From assembly GCF_963169125.1 (NCBI RefSeq), contig NC_084793.1:91469071-91533070 (forward strand): a DNA stretch of 64,000 bases, in the 5' to 3' direction. Source of the stretch: Humulus lupulus. Taxonomy: Eukaryota > Streptophyta > Magnoliopsida > Rosales > Cannabaceae. Position 1 is the stretch's first letter. Each line of letters opens with the position of its first letter. Of the stretch, positions 55,094 to 64,000 are shown piece after piece. The notes below the pieces were generated by a model that saw only the letters and a program-made list of their open reading frames with translations, was not told the DNA's origin and made no database searches. The position numbers and the translations under genes were made by a program.

Positions 55094-57544
55094 TGTAACA
55101 CCCTAGTTACTCCAGGACCGTTACGGTGAACTTTGAACCGTGAATTTAACTCGCTAACCGAGTTCTTTGGTTAAAAACGTGCTTCTAGGTGTTATTAATA
55201 GGTTAAGGTGGAAACCCATTCAAAAGGAAAGGATATAATTGATTTAAAACATAAAACTGTTCATGGGCCCATAAAAACATTTACAAGTTATTTATAATAC
55301 AAAATGGTCATTACAGTTTAAAATTTACAACCCGCCGATCTAAGCGGCAAAAATAGGGTAAACCCCCTAGTTCCCCTTAGAACTCCTTGGCCGTGGTGGT
55401 CAAGCGGCCGCATATGTACACATCACCACCTAAGCTCTCCACTCAAGGCTAGGTGAGCTTTTCTTTCCCTTTACCTGTACCACATAGCACCCATGAGCCA
55501 AAGCCCAGCAAGAAAACTCAATAACACATGTATATAATATCAAATGATGATCATGATAATCATACAGAGCCCATAGCCCTGAACAGATGAGTGAATATCA
55601 CTTTGTGGTTACGTTAACCATGAAGGAGCTTCTAGCTTTAATCAGATGAGTGATTTAACATTTGAAGTTCTGGTGAACCATAATGAGTGATTGACGAGCA
55701 AGTCACTAGCTTAAACAAATGAGTGACTAATGGGTAAGTCACTAGCTTAAACAAATGAGTGACTGATGGGTAAATCACTAGCTTAAACAGATGAGTGACC
55801 GATGGGTAGTCACTACGGGGCTCGGCACCCATAGCCATGTGACTAAACAGTCATCGGGGCTTGCTGACCTTGCTTCTAAATGACTAGCCTTTGGCTAGAC
55901 AAGCGCTTTTAGTTTTCATCGAACTTGAGGTCGGTCCGACATTAATGTTCATTTGAGTCATTCAATGCAGATGTCGATTAGATCTAATCTTTGTCAACTT
56001 GCATTAACACACTAAGACCGTTCTTGACTTATGAGTCAATACCATGTGACCAGTGCTCAGTACTACTGCTGAACTTGACTAATGAGTCACAGCTTCACAG
56101 TTGATACTGACACCATTGCCAATTGTGACTATTTAGTCAGTGTCATACACAAGTGAGCAAGATTTGCTAAGCATTCGGTATTCAATAAATGTCCACATTT
56201 AAATGTTCAACATGCCTTATGAATAACCATGCATGTCACATATGAGGTGCATTTTTCTTACCTCTGATTCGAGCGACAATTAGCAAAAGAACGACCCTTG
56301 AGAACGATCTGTCTTTTAGTTCCATAGCGGGCACCTAGTCATAACCAAATATGGGATTCCATCAATAAAATGAATAACAAAGGTTCTCGAACCAAGACTT
56401 TGCCTCCGGGACATCGAATCCTACTAAACCGGGTAGTAGGAACGATCCCGAGGCCTAAGATTTGAGTTCCCATGATCAAAACACTTATTTGGCCACAAAA
56501 ACCCTTAAGCGCCACGGCCCCAACACCCTGTGTCGCGGCCCCCAGCCAAAGCAGAGGCACCTGAAGCAAGCGCCGCGGCCCACCTTCCCCAGTGCTGCGG
56601 CCCCCAGACCCCTCAACTCCACTGCCCATTTGCACCATGATCGGGCCGTGGCGCCCAAGAAGAGGGCCGCGACCCCACTTGGGAAATCAGCCATAACCCC
56701 GATTTTCCACTTCTAAATCCTTCCAAAAACCTACTTAAACATCTCCAAATCAAAAAATCAAAGTTCTCAAACATCCCAATGATCCAAAATCATCAAATCC
56801 CGAGGCTCAAACAAATAAAAAACTCATCAACACACAAAATCTAAATCAAAGCTTAGAAACTCTAAAACTCAAAACTTAAAGCTTTACCTTTGATTAAGTT
56901 GTTTCTCACTAAATCCTTTGGTTAAGAAGCTTCTAATCTTTCCTAGGATTGCTATGCCTCGATCCTCGCTTGATTCCGACTCCTAAAACCCAAGTTTCCT
57001 TCGAAATTGCGACGAACGGTCAAAAAGGATAACGGGTGCTAGAGAAAAGTGTTTGAACGTAATTTTCTTTTGACAGGTTACTTCAAGCTTAAGTAACCTC
57101 AAATAAATCCTAATGCTCGGGGTCCCAAAAACACCCCTGGGGAAAAAATAGTCAAAACTCCCATAATTTCCTCCTGATCTCACTAACTCCCAATATATCA
57201 TCAAATAATCATTCTCATTATCTAATATCCCAATGACAAAACCGCTAACTTGCAACCTAAGATCGTCTCATGCCGAATAGCTCAAATATATCCACATAAT
57301 GATGGGATCTCATCCATAAATCACAAACATGCACCAAAATATACAAATATGCCCTCAATGGGCCAAATTACCAAAATGCCCTTATAATGAAATGTGAACC
57401 CACATGCATGCATTTAACATTATATTATAATATAATTCACATAACACATGCATATAATCATTTAATGGCGTAATAAAATAATTATGGCCCTCCCGGCCTA
57501 CTAATCCAGCCATTAAACCGCATTAGGGATTTCAGGGCATTACA
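55094..57544 (-). mobile_element. Solo LTR of the same Tekay-like family, inverted inside the 3' LTR (copy D)
   Basis: It runs from TGTAACACCCTAGTTAC to TTCAGGGCATTACA, the reverse complement of the surrounding LTR. The flanks are TACAT (55089-55093) and TACAC (57545-57549), a target duplication with one C-to-T change. It has its own G+C-rich patch (56500-56700) full of GCGGCCC-type words. Being inverted next to homologous sequence, it can pair with 53227-55093 or 45810-48220. Confidence 0.9.
55695..55815. repeat. 36-bp tandem repeat, about three units, in copy D
   Basis: RTCACTAGCTTAAACARATG followed by AGTGACYGATGGGTA recurs at 55701, 55737 and 55773. In the other LTRs the same place has unexpanded GTGACT..AGTCAC inverted words. 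Confidence 0.85.
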
Positions 57545-58081
57545 TACACACCCTAGCATGATTATTAGAATCTTGATATTATTAGATTAGGGCTACAAGC
57601 CCAGTATGATTATCATAATCATCATTTGATATTGTATACATGCAGTAATGAGTTTTCTTGCTGAGCCTTGGCTCGCAGGTGCTATATGGTGCAGGTAAAG
57701 GGAAAGAAAAGCTCACCCAGCCTTGAGTGGAGAGCTTAGGTGGAAATGTGTACATATGCGGCCACTTGACCACCACGGCCAAGGTGTTTCTCAAGGGAAC
57801 TAGGGGTTAACCCTATATTTTGTCGCTTAGGTCGGCAGGTTGTAATTTTTACACTGTAATGACCATTTTGGATTGTAAATAACTTGTAAATGCTTTTATG
57901 GGCCCATGTACAGTTTAATGTTTTAAATAAAATATATCTATTCCTTTTAATAGAAAATTTTCACCCTGGCCTATTAATAGCACCTAGATGCACGTTTATA
58001 ACCTAATGACTTGTTTAGCGGGTTAAGCACTGTTTAAAGCTCACAGTAACGGTCATGGAGTAACCAGGGCGTTACAGTTTG

Positions 58082-59222
58082 GTCCCTAGTCCCTAGGTTA
58101 GCTGGGGGTTGTTCAACAGCTCCCATCCTATCATACGCGTTTGACGGGTTATTGTCCCTCCAAGCTCGAGCTTGGTTAGGTGGGGCATTCCCGTTGTCGC
58201 GTACTATGGATGGACCTCCCTCATGTCGAGTATAGCTAATATCTTCATCCCGGGATGGATAGCTTCTCTGTGAGTTCAGATGATCGTGCAAGTCGGGCAA
58301 TGGATTATACCGAGGACTCTGCGCTGGACTCAAATGATGTCTTAGGTCACTCTCGGACCTACCACCATGATGGCTTTCTGTCCAATAACTTCTGTTTGCG
58401 AAGCTTACAACTCGCAGTTGAGATCGAGGGCCTGGATTCTCAACACGCGTTCGTGGGGAGGAATTATTTGCGGATGGGGGAGGATTTCTCCTGCTGTCCC
58501 TAAGCTGGAATATCTCGTTGAGGACGAGGTGGTGCCGAATGTCTTACAGGTGACGGAGGATGCCTTATTGGTGAGGCTATCATCGTTCCATCAGGACACA
58601 CTAAATTAGCCTGTCTCTGTTCTACTCCAATGTCCCTAGGTCTCTGTGCCTAACGCTCCGATCGTGGCAAAGAGGGATTTGTTGGAGTGTTGTGCCTTCG
58701 TGAGCCTGTCCTAGCCCCTCCTCGTGGATTGTCATGGGCGTTTATGGGGATATGTGAAGAAGGCACTGAACTTGGGGTCGCAGTCCTGATCGATCGACTG
58801 ACATGCTGATGACCCCTGTGATCGTCAGTGGGCTGAACATTTTGGTGGTGTCGCCTTGAAGGCACAGAACTTGGAGTGGCGGTTCTGACAGATCGACTCG
58901 GTTTAGACCGGTTATTCCTGTGGGACTTATGAGACCCACTTTGGCTTTTTTTCCGACTTTAACATCAGTTGCAAAAGGGGGTAACCGAGCTAAAACCTCA
59001 TAAATCTGTTTGTTTGCTCTAGCGAGATGACTCCTCAACTGCATGTTTTCCAGCTCGATGGCAGTTAGATAGCCTAGGTTAGGGTTCGACGGTAATGACG
59101 CCGAACTCCCAGTATCACCCTGACCCGCCGGTTGTTTTTCCAGACGTTGCTGAACATCCAGACCCCTTTCATTGGGAACAGTAGTATGATGAGCCTCCTG
59201 CCCGCCCTGACTCCCTGGTTGT
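58082..59222 (-). pseudogene. Tat gag, N-terminal third, with the element's truncation point
   Basis: The minus strand reads QEAHHTTVPNERGLDVQQRL and NPNLGYLTAIELENMQLRSH near the right end, then LARANKQIYEVLARLPPF. Further left are Arg/Pro/Ser-rich segments with frameshifts (for example DDHRGHQHVSRSI and QARAWRDNNPSNAYDRMGAV). It joins in frame to 44637-45804 across the Tekay-like insertion. No start codon, primer-binding site or 5' LTR follows on the right. The coding sequence simply gives way to A+T-rich DNA near 59222. Confidence 0.75.
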
Positions 59223-59564
59223 TTAACAATATGATGAGTTTATTTGAAAAAGAGAAGAAAAAAAAAGTTGAAAACGGTTTTAAAAAAAATTGAAAGTGAA
59301 AAAATTCTATTTTCAAAATTTAATAAATTTTAATTAAAATTTTAAAAAATAATAGATAAAAATAGAGTTACCAAAAACATTTTAAATTTAACTGTTAAAT
59401 TTTTAATTAATTAAATAATTTTTTTTAAGTGATACCAGCACCGTTGCCTCCGACACAAGCCAATTAGACTTCAAAATTTGGCGCAATCACTCTCGCGTAT
59501 ATATATTATTGATTTTTTTTTTGGTGTAATTTCTGTTCTTGCAGAGCACGCCATTGGGTAGAAC
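59223..59564 (+). promoter_or_regulatory. Candidate POLK promoter and 5' UTR
   Basis: About 340 bp, mostly A+T-rich, separates the truncated Tat element from the POLK start. GTATATATATTATTG at 59496-59510 is a possible TATA box about 60 bp before the ATG. A T-run (59510-59522) follows. The 5' UTR would be short. No other gene is seen here. Whether regulatory sequence was lost when the Tat element arrived cannot be judged from one copy. Confidence 0.5.
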
Positions 59565-62500
59565 ATGGCGAAAGACGAGACCCCGACAAGCGACGACGCT
59601 CGGCCATGGCAATCTTACCACACCGTATACACCAATGCCAAGGCTGGTAAGTCATGTTCATCGAAGCTCCATACTTGAAATCCCCCAAATTATTTGATAT
59701 AGTAGAAACTAGGGTTTTACACGTTGTAAACCATATTGTACCAGCGCTATTGACTTGGTTCATTTTTATAATGATTTTAGGTATGGATGGAGTGGACAAG
59801 GAGAAAGTACAACGAATAGTGTATGAAATGAGCCAAGGGTCGAAGTACTTTGAGAACGAGGAGCGCAAGGAGGCTTTTATAAGGCAGAAAATAGAAAATA
59901 TGCGAGCTCGGTGTGCCAAGCTTAGTGCCGAAGATATATCTCACTTTCAGATGGTACACTATTTAATTCAAGCTTGATTCTATCTCAGTTGTGTGAGTTT
60001 GAATTTTGTTTATCACATTTCATCATATTTGGGGCTGAGTTGTTGACTTTTTACATCAATTGGGAAATAATTCATTAAAAGAGTAATGATAGTATATTGA
60101 ATAACCCGTACACATTACAATGATGACTCTAATGTTTCTTCTTCTTCATTTTTTTAAAGAAGAAAAAAAAAAGACCGTTCTGGGTGATGGATGATTTTTT
60201 TAAAAAATTTTTTATGTGTAATCCTTAATGGGCACGTGGTGGCTAAATTGGGCAGATATGTATTTAATAGTTCGTTATCGTGTAACAGGTTGCAGAAAAA
60301 AGAATTTTAGAGTTAGAAGCTGCAAGAAACTTGTCAAGAATTTGGATACATGTGGATATGGATGCTTTTTATGCAGCAGTAGAAACATTAAGCAATCCTT
60401 CGTTGAAGGGGAAGCCCATGGCTGTTGGCAGTATGTCCATGATCTCCACAGCTAATTATGAGGTTGGAATTGCCTAGAATGGAATTTGAGGGGATTATTT
60501 TGAAGTCCTTTGTATTGTTTAAAACCCAAAATTTATGCAATAGAACAGAAAGAACTTGGCTTGACTATGTTCTCAGGATGTATATAAATAATTAAAGGAT
60601 AATTCTTGGCTCACATTGTAGGCTCGGAAGTTTGGAGTTCGAGCTGCAATGCCTGGTTTTATTGCTCGTAAATTATGCCCTGAGTTAATTTTTGCTCCTA
60701 CGGATTTCAAGAAGTATAATTATTACAGCGACTTAACGAGAAAAGGTTAGGTTTTTGGCTTGCTGAATTCTTCTTCTAGGTTTGCAATTGAATTGAAGAT
60801 CTTTATACCAACTACCAATTCTTAGTTTTTTTTACCTTTTCCTATTTGTTGTTTGTTAGTTTTCCAGAAGTATGATCCTAATTTCATGGCTGCTAGTTTA
60901 GATGAAGCCTACCTCGATGTAACTGAGGCCTGCAAAGAAAAGGGCATTACTGGTGAAGAAGTATTAAAACTTTACTTTGCTTTTTGTTGTTTGTTCACAT
61001 GCTTTTTTTCTTTTCCATATTTTTATTTGCAACTTTTTTTTTTGTTTTGAAGATTGCGGAAGAAATCAGAGCCAACATATTTGAAGAGACAGGTCTTACA
61101 TGTAGTGCTGGAGTTGCAGCAAACCGTCTACTTGCCAAGGTTGACAGGCTAATAAGCTATTTATTGATCAATTAGTACTAAATTGCTTTATGAAAATTGG
61201 GTGATAGACATTTTGATATTACTTATGCTGCCTAAAAATATTTGCAATTCTGCAGAATGAATATTTTGTCCCAGTAAAAAAATCTCACTCTTTTAGAATA
61301 TTAAATTTTGTTGATTTTATGTCATATATTGTCTTGTGAGGAAACAATGAACCAGTTCTGCCCTTTAAGAGTGTAATAATCTACTGAAAACTTGCAAATT
61401 GGCAATAGTTTGGTTAATATAAAGACTTTAGAAGTTGAACCTAAAATATATAGTATCATGTGAGTTGAAAGGACTTCTTGCCATGGAAGGAGCCATTTTG
61501 TTTTCTTCCATTAAGGGAGAGGAAAGGCTAAGATGAGGATTGCAAGCAGGACTATTAGAAAATCAAAGAAATTGAGGATCTACATGACACTGCAGATTAT
61601 AAAGAATAATTAATTATAATTGAAGGAACAAGGTTTTGCGTTTGTATGCGTATGGTTCCAGGAGCACTTAAACTTCATCCACTAAGTGCAATGAGTCAAG
61701 TGTACCGGCAAAATTACTAGAAATTAAAAGTGATCCGAGCTGATTCATTTGTTTTTACTCCATCTTGCTCTAATTTTTGCTTCCATTTTTTTTTCTTTTT
61801 ACTGTGTATTTTTGCTAGTTGTTAACTGTGCAGATTGCCTTTGTTTTCATTAAACTTTCCTATGTTTTTACTTTATAGATGTTTCTTTTGAGGAAATTTC
61901 GCTTATGTGTATCCCTTGACATAAATGCATGCTGAATTTCTTCTCATCACATTGGGGTTAATAGGTTTGCTCTGACATAAACAAGCCAAATGGGCAGTTT
62001 GTATTACCAAATAACCGGGTGGCTGTGATGACATTTATATCTTCACTTCCTATACGAAAGGTATATATGATTTTCTCACCCATAGTGCAATGCAAATTGT
62101 AATTCACAAGCAGCTTCTTTTACGTGTTTATTAAGTCATCTGTGTAGTTTACATCCTGATAAAGAAACATCATAGTGAACTTTAAACACAGATTGGAGGC
62201 ATTGGTAAAGTCACTGAACACATTTTAAGGGATGCTTTAGGAATCAATACATGTGAGGAGATGTTGCAAAAAGGCAATTATATCTGTGCCCTATTTTCTC
62301 AATCTACAGCAGGTTTTCACCATTGTCATTCCTTTTTACTATTTATCTTTATTTCACTTACTATGTGGACCATGACCATAACCCTTAATCAGTGCAGAGT
62401 TTTTTCTCTCCGTGGGACTTGGGCTTGGAGGGACAGATACACCTGAAGTCAGGTTGCGAAAAAGTATTAGCAATGAGAGAACATTTTCTGCCACAGGGGA

Positions 62501-63715
62501 TGAAACATTGCTTTATCGCAAATTAGGTGATTCAGTGTTTTATTTGTTTCATTTTCATAATGGGGAATTTAATGTTAGATGATTCATGATTCATACAAGA
62601 CATGGGCTTGCGGCTCTCTTTTGGTGGTTACAGTTTCATTCTTTATTTTGTTTCCAAAGTATATAATCATACTATGGTTCAAATGTCTTGAGGTATAAGA
62701 GATATACAAATAAAGCTTAGCAGGTTGCAGACTGATACACTAGCATCAATATCATTGTTCATTGATATAGTTTTGGTAGGAATCTTTAGTTCTGAATTTG
62801 AGCCTGAGAATTTGTCTATAGTGCCTGTTATGTTCTAAAATGTTGACACGCATGGCCAGTGGCCTTGAGAAAACAATAGTCTAACTAGTACATTCATAGC
62901 ATTGGATTATTATTATTATATTTAAAATACATTTTCAGTATCTTCGACAAGTAAGATTGTAAGCCTTATGATTACAGAGGAACTTTCAGAAATGTTGTCG
63001 GCTGACATGCAAAAAGAAGGTCTTTGTGGCAGAACATTGACTCTTAAACTGAAAACGGTAGCATTTGAGGTATGCACTACTTTTTCATCAGGTTGCTATG
63101 AATCTTACTGATGTGATTGTCATGCTATAAATATTTATGCTAGTTTGTAATCTACAGCTACGAACAAGAGCCGTATCTTTGCAAAAACACATTTGCTCAA
63201 GTGAAGATATTTTAAAGCATGCATCAAAGCTGCTAAAGGCTGAATTTCCTATTTCATTAAGGCTGATAGGTGGGCATGTACATGGTTTACACTTTACATG
63301 CATAATCATAGACATGTGATTTAGTTTGTATGCATGCACAGCAGTGATGTTGGGAGTGTTAAGAAAAATCTTGCCTATTTATTATAACTTTATTTTTGTC
63401 TTGTTGCCAGGCTTGAGGATATCTCATTTAAATATAGAGAGGGATGGTGCCCTACTTGATCCTACCCAGAAGACTCTGACCAACTTCTTTGTATCAGGAG
63501 ATACTTCTAGCAAAGATGTGGATGGCCAAAGATCCTTTGGCCTTGACACAATTAATTTCTTAATGAATAATGATAATTCTGATTCTTTTATTGGCGAACA
63601 TGAGACACATCATACTCATAGTGATGTGGATGACAATGATAACAGTACTCTCAGCAGTATTGCAGCTCAAATGGAGAAATTTCATAATTCTTCAAGTGAT
63701 GTTACTGCATACAAG
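59565..63715 (+). CDS. POLK: DNA polymerase kappa (Y family), first twelve coding exons; 3' part outside the window
   Basis: Translesion DNA polymerase acting on damaged templates in the nucleus. Exons: 59565-59646, 59781-59953, 60289-60462, 60622-60745, 60860-60960, 61053-61139, 61965-62060, 62192-62312, 62398-62526, 62978-63069, 63158-63269, 63411-63715. All have GT-AG borders and consistent phase; they give 532 codons without a stop. Start [11 protein letters not shown], then the kappa-type N-clasp ([20 protein letters not shown]). Palm: [11 protein letters not shown] with catalytic Asp108, and SLDEAYLD with Asp199-Glu200, almost the human POLK numbering. [20 protein letters not shown] and KPNGQF follow, then helix-hairpin-helix [11 protein letters not shown], then the little finger ([25 protein letters not shown]). 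Exon 12 encodes an acidic, low-complexity linker. The C-terminal UBZ-type zinc finger, usual in the family, would lie downstream. No sign of decay. Confidence 0.95.
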
Positions 63716-64000
63716 GTATATATGTTGACAAAAAATTGTTTGATGGTTGAATATTGGTTGGGACTGATATTGCTAATGTTATGTAGTAGTTTTTTTACTC
63801 ACAATTACAGTGTTATCTATGATGTGAACAACACTCTAAATGCATAAGGTCTTGGATGCGATGTTTAGAAATAGCTTTTGTAGATTAGTTCCGTCATTCA
63901 CCAGCTGTACGTTGTATGACAACCCCTGATCTGGTTGTGAATGCTTATTGCATTATAGAATCGTCAAAATTACAAGCTATTAAGTTTCATTCGACATGAA
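63716..64000 (+). other. POLK intron 12 (open at the window edge)
   Basis: It begins GTATATATG after the AAG codon of exon 12. It is A+T-rich with stops in all frames. An ATTATAG near 63953-63959 could be an acceptor, but too little sequence follows to decide. Confidence 0.55.

Larger units (their letters stand above)
45810..58076 (+). mobile_element. Full two-LTR Tekay-like chromovirus (copy 2) inserted in Tat gag
   Basis: 5' LTR 45810-48220, primer-binding site, gag, protease, RT, RNase H, integrase with chromodomain, polypurine tract, 3' LTR 53227-58076. A perfect target duplication GTTTG lies at 45805-45809 and 58077-58081. The 3' LTR is stretched by an inverted solo LTR (55094-57544). 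Without it the LTRs are about 2411 and 2394 bp and differ only at scattered positions, so this is among the youngest large insertions in the window. All genes carry stops or frameshifts. Confidence 0.92.
53227..58076 (+). repeat. Tekay-like 3' LTR (copy 2), interrupted by 55094-57544
   Basis: It matches 45810-48220 from first to last base apart from the insert. It ends CCAGGGCGTTACA, followed by the target duplication GTTTG. The G+C-rich patch (54108-54300) has diverged faster than the surrounding LTR relative to the 5' copy, and 54120-54150 adds a GCGCTGCGGCCCAGG-type segment. Confidence 0.92.
22432..59222 (-). mobile_element. Tat-lineage Ty3/Gypsy retrotransposon with antisense gene, truncated in gag, with five nested insertions
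   Basis: On the minus strand from the right: gag N-terminal part (58082-59222), gag C-terminal part (44637-45804), protease, RT, RNase H and a second archaeal-type RNase H (39492-39887), integrase (to about 38200), a 117-bp tandem array, an antisense gene on the + strand, a polypurine tract and the 3' LTR (22432-23155). Two RNase H domains, long 3' tandem repeats and an antisense ORF are established marks of Tat elements (Retand/Ogre group). Later insertions: about 24222-29441, 30200-32137, 35024-37690, 42116-44631 and 45810-58076. Taking these out leaves roughly 12-13 kb. No 5' LTR is present: the element ends inside gag at about 59222. Confidence 0.82.

Noticed and set aside
59654..59977. 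107-codon open frame running through POLK intron 1 and exon 2
   Set aside because: The exon part is POLK. The upstream part is intron read-through, with a good donor at 59647 and acceptor at 59780.
63326..63847. 173-codon open frame around POLK exon 12
   Set aside because: Only 63411-63715 is exon, bounded by CCAG|GC and AAG|GTATAT. The extensions are intron sequence.
1..64000. tRNA genes, snoRNAs or microRNA precursors
   Set aside because: I saw only primer-binding-site tRNA complements and the 5S-like LTR segment. No cloverleaf or convincing long hairpin was found by eye, apart from the inverted LTR arms.

Overview
This is a plant nuclear (eudicot) window. It holds one clear host gene, the first twelve coding exons of a Y-family DNA polymerase kappa (POLK, 59565-63715, + strand, running off the right edge). 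Nearly everything to its left is transposable elements nested inside one another. Spliceosomal GT-AG introns, plant-type Ty3/Gypsy, Ty1/Copia, Mutator and Cassandra elements, and A+T-rich spacers with CpG-rich islands all fit a higher plant. The style of the Gypsy LTRs and of the antisense gene made me think of Cannabaceae (hemp or hop), but that is an impression and not a result.

Region 1 (1-22176) is an old Mutator-like element. It carries a mudrA-type transposase on the + strand, now in three pieces (2-498, 1828-2615, 17385-17672), and a convergent Ulp1/C48-protease-like gene with a DUF1985-like domain on the minus strand (18087-22065). This pairing is known from Kaonashi/CUMULE-type MULEs. 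Arrays of a short ATCGA-centred motif fill the gap between the two genes and the first intron of the protease gene. The transposase was cut by a solo LTR (499-1827) and by a minus-strand Copia element (2616-15125). The Copia element was itself entered by further solo LTRs, two deep on its left side, and by a Cassandra LTR with a 5S-rRNA-like promoter.

Region 2 (22432-59222) is one very large Tat-lineage Gypsy element on the minus strand. From right to left it shows gag, protease, reverse transcriptase, RNase H, an archaeal-type second RNase H, integrase, a 117-bp tandem-repeat array, an antisense intron-containing gene on the + strand (PF04195-like head, coiled-coil tail), a polypurine tract and the 3' LTR (22432-23155). 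Its 5' LTR is missing: the element stops inside gag, about 340 bp upstream of the POLK start codon. Five later insertions sit in it: a truncated chromovirus (about 24222-29441) with an unexplained intact 155-codon ORF before gag; solo LTRs at 30200-32137, 35024-37690 and 42116-44631; and a complete two-LTR Tekay-like chromovirus (45810-58076), whose 3' LTR was hit by an inverted solo LTR of its own family (55094-57544). Most of these boundaries are fixed by matching 4-5 bp target-site duplications that I read directly.

Region 3 (59223-64000) is a short A+T-rich promoter stretch followed by POLK, which reads open and in phase through every exon seen. The transposon genes, in contrast, are riddled with stops, frameshifts and G-to-A changes at catalytic codons, typical of methylated, silenced repeats.
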